DNA from: Ruegeria_C sp040830705
GTDB taxonomy: Bacteria; Pseudomonadota; Alphaproteobacteria; Rhodobacterales; Rhodobacteraceae
Assembly (NCBI GenBank): GCA_040830705.1
Contig: JBFOME010000008.1
Coordinates: forward strand, 1-64,000
DNA: 64,000 nucleotides
Direction of reading: 5' to 3'
Shown: piece by piece, positions 16,337 through 23,716 of the stretch
Layout of the letters: each line of letters begins with the position of its first letter
How positions within the stretch are numbered: position 1 is the stretch's first letter
Position numbers and translations under genes: made by a program
The notes under the pieces: generated by a model
The model's input: the letters and a program-made list of their open reading frames with translations, nothing else
Databases searched by the model: none
What the model was told of the DNA's origin: nothing

Positions 16337-16542
16337 CGACGCAGAGCGGCAACCAGAAACAGTGCCCCAAGCGCCCAGGGCAGAGCGGCGATCATCAGAA
16401 ATTCGTCATCCCAGAAATCCCGTAGGTCGACGCCGCAATTAGGCGAATTGCTGAAGGCGCAGCCATAGGCGGCGAGCCAGCCCCAGAACAGGATCGGTGA
16501 AACAATCAGGACCACGACAAGTCCGTAAAACAGGGCTGTCAC
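16333..16542 (-). CDS. small membrane protein, 69 aa
   Basis: Starting from a GTG at 16542 that overlaps the stop of the threonine aldolase gene (GTGA), the protein has two membrane helices (about residues 5-27 and 50-67) joined by a short loop with CAFSNSPNCGVDLRDFWDDE, which contains two cysteines. The longer ATG-started frame (16629) would lie inside the aldolase gene and is rejected. Its stop overlaps the convergent glutamate synthase-like gene by four bases. The family is not recognised; it is conserved-looking because of the tight coupling. Confidence 0.6.
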   Translation of the reverse strand: MTALFYGLVVVLIVSPILFWGWLAAYGCAFSNSPNCGVDLRDFWDDEFLMIAALPWALGALFLVAALRR

Positions 16543-17597
16543 GCGGCGGGAGCCATCTGTTCTGCAACCACGTCCAGGAACCGAGTGATCTCCGCCTCGG
16601 GTTGTGACCAGTCGCAGACCAGCCGACAACTCAGCAGGGCTTCCTCGTCTGTGCCGTCCAGTTCTTCGCCCTCCATATGATAGACCGCCCCTGCCCCGAT
16701 CAACTGTCGGTGGACGCGGCGGGGCAGGCGGGCAAAGATCATGTTGGCCTGCGGTTCATACATGAAGGTCGCCCCTGCTGCGCGCAGCCCTTCGGTCAGA
16801 CGGGCGCAGGCATTGTTGGCCATGCGCGCCGAGCGTAACCAGAGATCGTCGCGCAGATAGGCGGCCATCTGGGCTGACAGGTAGCGGTGTTTCGACAACA
16901 GGTGCCCGCCGCGTTTACGCCGCAGCTCGAATTCCTGTGCCTTGGCTGGATCGAAGAGGATCACTGCCTCAACCCCCATCAGCCCGTTCTTGGTGCCGCC
17001 AAAGCTGACGACATCGACACCGGCTTTCCACGTCATCTCGGCCGGAGTGCAGCCAAGGGCGACCAGTGCGTTGGCAAAGCGCGCGCCATCCATATGCAGA
17101 GGCAGCCCATAGCTTTGCGCGATGTCACCCAAGGCGCGGATTTCGTCCAGCGAATAGAGGGTTCCACATTCGGTGACCTGCGTGATCGAGACCGGCCCGC
17201 GCTGCGGCCCGTGCACACCGCGATTGCCTTCTGCTTCGATGGCCGCTCGCAAGGCGCCAGGGCTCATTTTGTCATCGCCCTCGACCAGCGTCAGCTTTGC
17301 GCCGGTGTAAAACTCCGGCGCGTTGCATTCGTCGTGGTGGATGTGAGAGACCGGGGTGCAGAACACCGTGTCCCAGGGATTGGCCAGCGTCGCCAGCGCC
17401 AGCGCATTGGCCGAGGTGCCGTTGACCACCAGATAGACCGCAGCTTCGGGGGCCTCGAACAGGGTGCGGATGCGCTCGCGCACTTCGTCCATCAGGTCAT
17501 CGGCGCCGTAACCCATCCGATATCCCTGATTGGCCTCAGCCAGAACCTGCAGCACCTCGGGATGAACCGGCCCGGAATTGTCGGAGGCAAAGAACAT
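16539..17597 (-). CDS. ltaE: low-specificity L-threonine aldolase, 352 aa
   Basis: A PLP enzyme that splits L-threonine/L-allo-threonine into glycine and acetaldehyde. It starts MFFASDNSGPVHPEVLQVLA; the substrate/PLP motifs are MGYGADDLMDEVRERIRTLF, VNGTSANALAL, LHMDGARFANALVALG and the Schiff-base lysine in VSFGGTKNGLMGVEAV. The start (ATG 17597) shares one base with the upstream stop (TGATG). It belongs to the operon ribF - YcgN - ltaE - small membrane protein. A longer frame from 17630 exists but lacks family similarity. Confidence 0.93.
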   Translation of the reverse strand: MFFASDNSGPVHPEVLQVLAEANQGYRMGYGADDLMDEVRERIRTLFEAPEAAVYLVVNGTSANALALATLANPWDTVFCTPVSHIHHDECNAPEFYTGAKLTLVEGDDKMSPGALRAAIEAEGNRGVHGPQRGPVSITQVTECGTLYSLDEIRALGDIAQSYGLPLHMDGARFANALVALGCTPAEMTWKAGVDVVSFGGTKNGLMGVEAVILFDPAKAQEFELRRKRGGHLLSKHRYLSAQMAAYLRDDLWLRSARMANNACARLTEGLRAAGATFMYEPQANMIFARLPRRVHRQLIGAGAVYHMEGEELDGTDEEALLSCRLVCDWSQPEAEITRFLDVVAEQMAPAA

Positions 17598-18067
17598 CAG
17601 ATTGGCTCCTCGATGATATGGTCTTCCCACTCTTCTTCGGGGGTTTCAAACTCGGACACCGTCCACCCGCGTACCGAAACGCCCGCCTTGTGCACGCTTT
17701 CCGACGTGCCCGAGATCAGCGGGTGCCAATCATAAAGTGGCTTGCCTTCCCAGAGCAGGCGATAGGCGCAGGTCTGAGGCATCCAGTAGGCGTGGCTGTC
17801 CAGATTGTCGGGGCGCAGCACGATACATTCCGGCACGAATTGGTGGCGGATGTCATAGTGTGCGCAGCGACAGCTGTCGTCGTCCAGCAGACGGCAGGCC
17901 ACGCGGGTCAAGGCGACTTCGCCGCTGTCTTCATCTTCCAGCTTGTTCAGGCAGCATTTGCCGCATCCATCACACAATGCCTCCCATTCTTTCTGGGACA
18001 GTTTCGTGAGCGGCTTGCGCTCCCAGAACCGGGGCGTCAGGCCCTGCCTGTCGATCGGGTCACTCAT
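17597..18067 (-). CDS. YcgN / UPF0260 cysteine-cluster protein, 156 aa
   Basis: The family signature is a Cys-rich site: LCDGCGKCCLNKLED and later ACRLLDDDSCRCAHYDIR, PECIVL and CAYRLLWEGKPLYDWHPL. These clusters suggest an iron-sulphur or zinc site (as in the YkgJ superfamily), but the reaction is unknown. The start at ATG 18067 overlaps the ribF stop by ATGA and is preferred to the ATG at 18100 inside ribF. Coupled on both sides, it is probably co-expressed with ribF. Confidence 0.92.
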   Translation of the reverse strand: MSDPIDRQGLTPRFWERKPLTKLSQKEWEALCDGCGKCCLNKLEDEDSGEVALTRVACRLLDDDSCRCAHYDIRHQFVPECIVLRPDNLDSHAYWMPQTCAYRLLWEGKPLYDWHPLISGTSESVHKAGVSVRGWTVSEFETPEEEWEDHIIEEPI

Positions 18068-18996
18068 AACGCTGACAGGATATCGCGGGCCCGGGCACAA
18101 TCCCCGCCCATCTGCGCGATCAGCGCGTCAAGACCGTCGAATGTCATCTCGGGGCGAAGATACTCGACCAGCCCGACCGACAGAGTCGCACCATAGAGAT
18201 CGCCCGAGAAGTCGAACAGGAAGGTTTCGATATTGGGCTGTTCGCCGTCAAACATGGGCCGCACGCCGACAGAGGCCGCGCCGTGATAGCTGCCTGCATG
18301 TGGTCCATCCAACACATCGACAAGTACCGCATAGACGCCAAATTTCGGCAGGTGCAGACCGTCCATCGACATGTTGGCAGTGGGGTACCCTAATTCGCGC
18401 CCGCGTTGCTCGCCGCCGATCACCTCGCCTTCGATCCGGTGCCAGTGGCCCAGCATGGCGGCGGCCTCGCGCGGCTGGCCATGGCTTAGCGCATTGCGGA
18501 TCGCGGTTGAGGAGACAACCTTGTCGGAATGCTCCATCAATTGCGCGATGGTGACGCCAAAGCCCATCTCTCGGCCAAACCTGACCATGTCATCGGCGTT
18601 GCCACTGCGCCCTTTGCCGAAGCAGAAGTCAGACCCCACAACCACATGGCGCAGGCCCAGACCGTCGGCCAGAACATTGCGGGCGAACTCTTCGGGCGAC
18701 AGCCCGGCCAGACCGGCATTGAAATTCAACTCATAGAGCCGCTCAACCCCCAGCTTCTCCAGCCGGTGCGCGCGCGAATTGGGGCGCATCAGGCGAAAGG
18801 GCGGCGAGGAGGGCGCGAAATACTCACGCGGATGCGGTTCAAATGTCAGAACACCCAAGGGCGCATCGGGGGCAGCTGCGCGGGTCTGGGCAATGACCGA
18901 TTGATGGCCCAGATGCACCCCGTCGAAATTGCCGATCGCAACGCTCGCGCCGCGGTCTTCTGGGGTGACGAACTGATGATCCCGAATGATGTGCAT
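18064..18996 (-). CDS. ribF: bifunctional riboflavin kinase / FAD synthetase
   Basis: Converts riboflavin to FMN and FMN to FAD. The N-terminal nucleotidyltransferase domain shows AIGNFDGVHLGHQSVIAQ and VVVGSDFCFGKGRSG, and KVVSSTAIRNALSHG. The C-terminal flavokinase domain shows GRELGYPTANMSMD, GVYAV and NIETFLFDFSGDLYG. About 310 residues, as usual. The start taken is the ATG at 18996 (MHIIRDHQFV), which fits the family; an in-frame ATG three codons earlier (19005) is possible. First gene of the four-gene minus-strand operon. Confidence 0.94.
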   Translation of the reverse strand: MHIIRDHQFVTPEDRGASVAIGNFDGVHLGHQSVIAQTRAAAPDAPLGVLTFEPHPREYFAPSSPPFRLMRPNSRAHRLEKLGVERLYELNFNAGLAGLSPEEFARNVLADGLGLRHVVVGSDFCFGKGRSGNADDMVRFGREMGFGVTIAQLMEHSDKVVSSTAIRNALSHGQPREAAAMLGHWHRIEGEVIGGEQRGRELGYPTANMSMDGLHLPKFGVYAVLVDVLDGPHAGSYHGAASVGVRPMFDGEQPNIETFLFDFSGDLYGATLSVGLVEYLRPEMTFDGLDALIAQMGGDCARARDILSAL

Positions 18997-19127
18997 AGCC
19001 CGCATCCGTACAAGCAGAGCGGGGGCGGTTCAAGCGCGGTTTGGCCAGGAGGTGCAGGCCTGGCTCGCGTCTGGCGAATCTTGCGGGATAACGTTGGCGG
19101 AGCAAGGCGGAAGAAGAGCGTACCGCC

Positions 19128-19556
19128 TCAGCCGATAACGCCTTTTTTCAAAATGATGTTGCCATAAAGCCGCCGCTCTCCGGTCTGCACAACTGCATAG
19201 GCCTGACTGGCCCGATCGTAAAAGGCAAAGCGTTCCAGTGTTGCGATTTGTGCGGGGGCGTCTGCCGTGGCGTTTATGACGCGCTGGAAATCGGCCACCG
19301 CGTCCGGCACGGCTTCGGGGTCACCGACCACTTGCATTGTCAGCGCCGGGTCGGGCACGAAGGTGTCGAGCGGCATCACCGAAAGCACCGCCTTCAGGAC
19401 CTCGCTGGCGGTAGAGCCGTCCGCGCGCAGGCAGCGCGGACCCGAGCTTTCGCCGGGGAAGTTGGCATCAGCGATTACGATGTCGTCGCCATGGCCCATG
19501 GCGCGCAGGGCGTGCAGCAGGTCGGGTGACAGGATCGGGTCGATATCACGCAGCAT
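19128..19556 (-). CDS. fucU: RbsD/FucU-family sugar mutarotase, 142 aa
   Basis: The RbsD/FucU fold is indicated by LSPDLLHALRAMGHGDDIVI followed by ADANFP, where the conserved His and Asp lie, and by the C-terminal YAVVQTGERRLYGNIILKKG. FucU interconverts alpha- and beta-L-fucose anomers; FucU members keep the Tyr-x-N triad visible here as LYGNIILKKG. Its place next to a GntR regulator and divergent to dehydratase/SDR/FAH genes fits a role in a non-phosphorylative L-fucose-type pathway. The substrate assignment is inference; ribose or another deoxysugar is possible. Confidence 0.85.
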   Translation of the reverse strand: MLRDIDPILSPDLLHALRAMGHGDDIVIADANFPGESSGPRCLRADGSTASEVLKAVLSVMPLDTFVPDPALTMQVVGDPEAVPDAVADFQRVINATADAPAQIATLERFAFYDRASQAYAVVQTGERRLYGNIILKKGVIG

Positions 19557-19674
19557 ATTCGGGTTCCTTTAGCAGGGGCATGGGACGGGGCAGGTCTTGG
19601 GCGCGCAACTGGGACCAGCGCGCCGGAGCGAGCGGCTGGTCCTGGCTTGGAAAGGCGGTGTCGGTCGGGGTCAT
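19546..19674 (-). CDS. possible small protein, 42 aa, between gntR and fucU
   Basis: The ATG (19674-19672) overlaps the GntR gene stop by ATGA, and the frame runs to TGA at 19548-19546, overlapping the fucU start by 11 bases. The product (MTPTDTAFPSQDQPLAPARW...LLKEPEYAA) is proline-rich without a recognisable domain. Tight coupling on both sides is the only support; it may instead simply be a translated linker that carries ribosomes to fucU. Confidence 0.35.
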   Translation of the reverse strand: MTPTDTAFPSQDQPLAPARWSQLRAQDLPRPMPLLKEPEYAA

Positions 19675-20399
19675 CTGCGGTTACCGGTCTGATTGCAGAA
19701 CAATTCGGGGCGATCCTGGGCCAGACGCGCAATCCGGGGCGTGAGTTGACCCAGATGGTGGTGCATCCGGTCTTGAGCCGCCAGCGCATCGCTGTCTCGT
19801 ATCGCCTCGAAGATGGCACGGTGCTCGTCCAGTGTCTCGGCCATCCGGCCCGGTGAGGGCAGCAGCAGAATCCGTGCGCGGGTCACCTGAAGCGATACCT
19901 TCTGCGCTACATCTGTCAGGCGCGGGAATCCGGTGAATTGCATGAGAAGGGCATGAAACGCCTCATCGGCTTCATAGAAGCCATCGAAGTCACCGTCCTC
20001 GGCCAGCAACGATTGCAGGCGCAGGGAGCGGTTGAGCTGCTGTAGTTGCGCGTCGGTCCGGTCTTGCGCCACCTTGCCTACTGCGGCAAGTTCGAGCGCT
20101 TCGCGCAGAAACGCGCCTTCACGAATTTCGGACATCGAGAAATAAGCCACGCGGGTCGCCGATTGCGGGATAACCTCGACAAAGCCATCGTCTGACAGCC
20201 GCGCGATGGCCTCCGACACCGGCGCGCGCGACACGCCTAGCCGCTCGCAGATCGCAGGTTTGCGCAGCACCGCGCCGGGCGCAAGGTCAAGTGACAGGAT
20301 CGCCTGCTTCAGCGTCAAGTAGACCTGCTGGGCCAGCGAACCCTCCTGCGCATTGAGGGTGCCAAGCCGTGTCATGTCGATGTCAGGGGCCGGGGTCAT
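19671..20399 (-). CDS. GntR-family regulator (FCD type), likely controls the sugar-acid locus
   Basis: N-terminal winged helix at about 15-80 (YLTLKQAILSLDLAPGAVLR, then RLGVSRAPVSEAIARLSDDG) and C-terminal FCD domain (ALELAAVGKVAQ, FHALLMQFTGFPRL, DEHRAIFEAIRDSD). The ATG at 20399 is preferred because AAGAGG lies just upstream; the ATG at 20435 would place the first 12 codons over the operator palindrome. It is divergent from the dehydratase/SDR/FAH genes and precedes fucU, so it most likely represses both arms until a pathway intermediate binds. Confidence 0.9.
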   Translation of the reverse strand: MTPAPDIDMTRLGTLNAQEGSLAQQVYLTLKQAILSLDLAPGAVLRKPAICERLGVSRAPVSEAIARLSDDGFVEVIPQSATRVAYFSMSEIREGAFLREALELAAVGKVAQDRTDAQLQQLNRSLRLQSLLAEDGDFDGFYEADEAFHALLMQFTGFPRLTDVAQKVSLQVTRARILLLPSPGRMAETLDEHRAIFEAIRDSDALAAQDRMHHHLGQLTPRIARLAQDRPELFCNQTGNRR

Positions 20400-20416
20400 G
20401 ATGCCTCTTGCTAATG

Positions 20417-20449
20417 CTAACATGTTAGTTGACATGCACTGCGTGTCAA
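20417..20449. promoter_or_regulatory. candidate GntR operator: two adjacent inverted repeats
   Basis: CTAACATGTTAG (20417-20428) is a perfect 12-base palindrome; directly next to it TTGACA-N9-TGTCAA (20429-20449) is a second inverted repeat. Both lie in the 89-base space between the divergent GntR gene and the UxaA-family gene, where an autoregulating GntR protein would bind. TTGACA could also act as a -35 box for the plus-strand operon. Confidence 0.6.
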
Positions 20450-20488
20450 GCTAGCAAATCATGACTGCCAGCAGCGAAAGGACCCGTC

Positions 20489-22009
20489 ATGAGCGGCCCC
20501 GCCCGCGACACGATACGGCTGCATCCGAAAGACAATGTGGTGATCGCCCTGCGAGATCTGCCTGAGGGCACGACGGTTGACGGGGCAAAGCTGGTTGCGC
20601 CGGTCAGCCGTGGCCACAAGATTGCGGTGGACACGATCCCGCCGGGGCAAGAGGTGCGCCGTTACGGTCAGATCATCGGCGCGGCAAAAGAGGGTATTGC
20701 GCCCGGCGCGCATGTGCATGTGCACAATCTTGGCATGGGTGCACATCAGCAGGATTACGCATTTGCAAGCCGGAACGATCCGTTGCCCGAGATTGACGAT
20801 AGGCGGGTCTTTCAAGGATATACCCGCGCCGATGGCAAGGTTGGCACGCGCAACTACATCGGCATCCTGACGTCGGTGAATTGCTCCGGTTCGGTCGCGC
20901 GCTTCGTTGCAGAGGCGGCAGAGAAGTCCGGGTTGCTGGACGCCTTTCCCAATGTGGATGGCATCGTGCCCATCGTGCATGGCACCGGCTGTGGCATGTC
21001 GGCCCGCGACGAGGGTTATGCGACGCTGTTTCGCACCCTGGCAGGCTATGCGCAGCATCCCAATTTCGGGGGCATCCTGCTGATCGGGCTTGGGTGTGAG
21101 GTGATGCAACTGTCCGACTTGGTTGGCGGACGCCCGATCCGAAGCGATGGCGCGCTGCGCTACATGACCATCCAGTCCGAAGGCGGGACCCGAAAAACCA
21201 TCGAACGTGGTCTGGAGGAACTGCGCGGGATCGCCGCACTGGCGAACACGGCGGCGCGTGCGCCTGCTCCGGTTTCGGAATTGACCGTGGGTCTGCAATG
21301 TGGCGGATCGGATGGCTATTCCGGTATCACCGCAAACCCGGCGCTGGGCCATGCCTCGGACCTGCTAGTGCGCCGGGGCGGTACGACTATTCTGGCGGAA
21401 ACCTCAGAGATTTACGGTGCAGAACATCTGCTCACCCGGCGGGCCGAGACGGTTGATGTCGGCGAGGCCTTGATCGAACGTATCCGCTGGTGGGAGGGCT
21501 ATACCGAGCGCAATGGTGGTGAGATGGATAACAACCCCAGCCCTGGCAACAAGCGGGGCGGGCTGACCACCATACTGGAAAAGTCGCTGGGCGCGGTGGC
21601 CAAGGGCGGCACGGCACCGCTGCGCGGCGTGTATAAGTTCGGCGAGATCGTGGACCGCAAGGGATTTGTCTTCATGGACAGCCCCGGTTTCGATCCCTGT
21701 TCGGTGACTGGCCAGATCGCGTCGGGGTCGAACCTGATCGTGTTTACCACTGGGCGCGGTTCCGTGTCGGGATTTCAGCCGACGCCTTGCATCAAGCTGG
21801 CGACCAATTCTGAAATGTATGCAAGGATGGCCGAGGATATGGACCTCAATTGCGGCGATATCGTCAGTGATGGCGTTAGCATTGAAGACAAGGGCGACGC
21901 GCTTTTTGAGTTGCTGATCCGGGTGGCCTCGGGTGAGCAGACAAAAAGTGAAGAATTGGGGTTCGGAGGGGTCGAATTCGTCCCCTGGCAGATCGGGGCG
22001 GTGATGTGA
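20489..22009 (+). CDS. UxaA-family sugar-acid dehydratase (altronate dehydratase-like), 506 aa
   Basis: A lyase that removes water from an aldonic acid to give a 2-keto-3-deoxy acid, in the altronate/galactarate dehydratase family. The N-terminal SAF domain (about 1-95) shows VSRGHKIAVDTIPPGQEVRR and HVHVHNLGMG. The C-terminal catalytic part shows GYTRADGKVGTRNYIGILTS, NCSGSVAR, HGTGCGMSARDEGY, LTVGLQCGGSDGYSGITANP and VTGQIASGSNLIVFTTGRGS. Both domains are in one chain, as in UxaA. Given FucU, SDR and FAH genes next door, the substrate may be L-fuconate or a similar six- or five-carbon acid rather than D-altronate. One-base overlap with the SDR gene. Confidence 0.9.
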   Translation: MSGPARDTIRLHPKDNVVIALRDLPEGTTVDGAKLVAPVSRGHKIAVDTIPPGQEVRRYGQIIGAAKEGIAPGAHVHVHNLGMGAHQQDYAFASRNDPLPEIDDRRVFQGYTRADGKVGTRNYIGILTSVNCSGSVARFVAEAAEKSGLLDAFPNVDGIVPIVHGTGCGMSARDEGYATLFRTLAGYAQHPNFGGILLIGLGCEVMQLSDLVGGRPIRSDGALRYMTIQSEGGTRKTIERGLEELRGIAALANTAARAPAPVSELTVGLQCGGSDGYSGITANPALGHASDLLVRRGGTTILAETSEIYGAEHLLTRRAETVDVGEALIERIRWWEGYTERNGGEMDNNPSPGNKRGGLTTILEKSLGAVAKGGTAPLRGVYKFGEIVDRKGFVFMDSPGFDPCSVTGQIASGSNLIVFTTGRGSVSGFQPTPCIKLATNSEMYARMAEDMDLNCGDIVSDGVSIEDKGDALFELLIRVASGEQTKSEELGFGGVEFVPWQIGAVM

Positions 22010-22746
22010 TGGGACGGCTTTCAGGAAAACGCGCGCTGGTGACGGCGGCAGGGCAGGGCATTGGCCGGGTTTCGGCCGAGATGTTCGCTGCCGAAGGAGC
22101 CGAGGTTCTGGCCTGTGATATCAATGAACAGACCCTGGCCGATCTGAAGGCGATCAAGGGTATTACGCCGATCCGTCTCGATGTGACCGACGCAGATGCG
22201 GTACCCGATGCCGTCGCGCAGGTTGGGGTGGTCGATATCCTGTTCAACTGTGCGGGCCATGTGGCGGCGGGTACGATTCTGGATTGTGACGAGGATGATT
22301 GGGCCTTCAGCAATGATCTCAATGTTACCGCGATGTATCGGCTCTGTAGGCTGATCCTGCCGGGAATGTTGGAGCGCGGTGCAGGCTCGATCGTCAATAT
22401 GTCCTCAGTTCTGTCCTCGATCACGGCGGCACCGAACCGGTTCGCCTATGGTACCACCAAGGCGGCGGTGATCGGGCTGACCAAGTCGATCGCGGCTGAT
22501 TTCGTGACGAAAGGCATTCGCTGCAACGCGATCTGCCCCGGCACGGTCGACACGCCCAGCCTGCACGATCGGCTGCGCGCCACCGGAAACTATGACAAGG
22601 CGATGGACGCGTTTGTTGCGCGTCAGCCTATGGGGCGGCTTGGCACTGCTGATGAGATCGCCAAACTTGCTTTGTATCTTGCAAGCGACGACAGCGCCTA
22701 CACAACAGGACAGGCTTTCGCCATCGATGGCGGCTGGAGCATTTGA
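22009..22746 (+). CDS. SDR-family dehydrogenase, probably 2-keto-3-deoxy-sugar-acid dehydrogenase, 245 aa
   Basis: A classical short-chain dehydrogenase: the nucleotide site VTAAGQGIGRVSAEMF near residue 10-25, NCAG near 80, Ser in NMSSVLSS, the catalytic Y-x-x-x-K in FAYGTTKAAVIGL, and ICPGTVDTPSLHDRL. An Asp after beta-2 (ACDIN) suggests NAD+ over NADP+. The overall pattern and the PSLHDRL segment resemble the 2-keto-3-deoxy-L-fuconate 4-dehydrogenase/DHRS6 group. The ATG at 22009 shares one base with the upstream stop. It lies between the dehydratase and FAH hydrolase genes, as expected for oxidising 2-keto-3-deoxy acid to a 2,4-diketo acid. Confidence 0.9.
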   Translation: MGRLSGKRALVTAAGQGIGRVSAEMFAAEGAEVLACDINEQTLADLKAIKGITPIRLDVTDADAVPDAVAQVGVVDILFNCAGHVAAGTILDCDEDDWAFSNDLNVTAMYRLCRLILPGMLERGAGSIVNMSSVLSSITAAPNRFAYGTTKAAVIGLTKSIAADFVTKGIRCNAICPGTVDTPSLHDRLRATGNYDKAMDAFVARQPMGRLGTADEIAKLALYLASDDSAYTTGQAFAIDGGWSI

Positions 22747-22767
22747 CATTTTGAGAAGGGATCACCG

Positions 22768-23610
22768 ATGAAACTTCTACGCTATGGCCCGGTCGGGTCG
22801 GAACGGCCCGGTTTGCTGGATGCGGGCGGCAACATTCGCGATCTTTCGAGCAAGATCGCGGATGTGGGCGGCGAGGCGCTGGGCGAGGCGGCACTTGATC
22901 AACTTCGCGCGCTCGATCCGGCTACGCTGCCGTTGGTTGAGGGGAGCCCCCGCATCGGTGCCTGTGTCGGGCAGGTTGGCAAGTTCATTGCCATCGGCCT
23001 CAACTATGCCGACCACGCGGCTGAGGCGGGCATGGAACTGCCCCCCGAGCCAATTGTATTCTTCAAGGCGACCTCGTCGATCTGTGGCCCCAACGACCCA
23101 ATCGAAATCCCGCGCGGATCGCAGAAGACCGATTGGGAGGTCGAACTGGGCATCGTGATTGGCAAACACGCCAAATACATCAGCGAGGACGAGTCGCTGG
23201 ATCACGTGGCGGGCTATTGCACCATCAATGATGTCAGCGAGCGGGAATTCCAGATCGAACGCGCGGGGCAATGGGTCAAGGGTAAATCCGCCGATACCTT
23301 TGGTCCGATCGGCCCTTGGCTGGTGACCCGCGATCAGGTGCCCGACCCGCAAGACCTGCCCATGTATCTTGAGGTGAACGGCACGCGGTATCAGGATGGC
23401 TCGACCCGGACCATGCATTTTGGAGTGCGCAAGATCGTCTCTTACCTGTCGCATTTCATGAGCCTGCACCCTGGCGACGTGATTGCCACCGGAACCCCGC
23501 CGGGCGTTGGCATGGGCCTGAAGCCGCCGGTTTATCACAAGCCCGGAGATCGGGTGGAACTGGGCGTCGAAGGTTTGGGCGTGCAGGTCCATGACGTCGT
23601 GGCCGGATAG
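22768..23610 (+). CDS. FAH-family hydrolase, probably 2,4-diketo-3-deoxy-sugar-acid hydrolase, 280 aa
   Basis: The fumarylacetoacetase fold is shown by GLNYADHAAEAGMELPPEPI, FFKATSSICGPNDPI, the metal-binding acidic residues in KTDWEVELGIVIG, GYCTINDVSEREFQ, and DVIATGTPPGVGMG with KPGDRVELGVEGLG at the end. Enzymes of this subgroup cleave 2,4-diketo-3-deoxy-L-fuconate (to pyruvate and L-lactate) or related diketo acids. The 21-base space after the SDR gene has AGAAGGGA as ribosome site. With the two genes before it, this completes dehydration, oxidation and hydrolysis. Confidence 0.9.
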   Translation: MKLLRYGPVGSERPGLLDAGGNIRDLSSKIADVGGEALGEAALDQLRALDPATLPLVEGSPRIGACVGQVGKFIAIGLNYADHAAEAGMELPPEPIVFFKATSSICGPNDPIEIPRGSQKTDWEVELGIVIGKHAKYISEDESLDHVAGYCTINDVSEREFQIERAGQWVKGKSADTFGPIGPWLVTRDQVPDPQDLPMYLEVNGTRYQDGSTRTMHFGVRKIVSYLSHFMSLHPGDVIATGTPPGVGMGLKPPVYHKPGDRVELGVEGLGVQVHDVVAG

Positions 23611-23716
23611 CCCAGTCCACGACATGGCGTTTCGTTGCCATCGGGAGAATGCCGCGCTGGTTTGACCGTCTCAAAGCCGCTAACGTCTGAAAAACACCAG
23701 AGCAGGCGAGAGTGGG

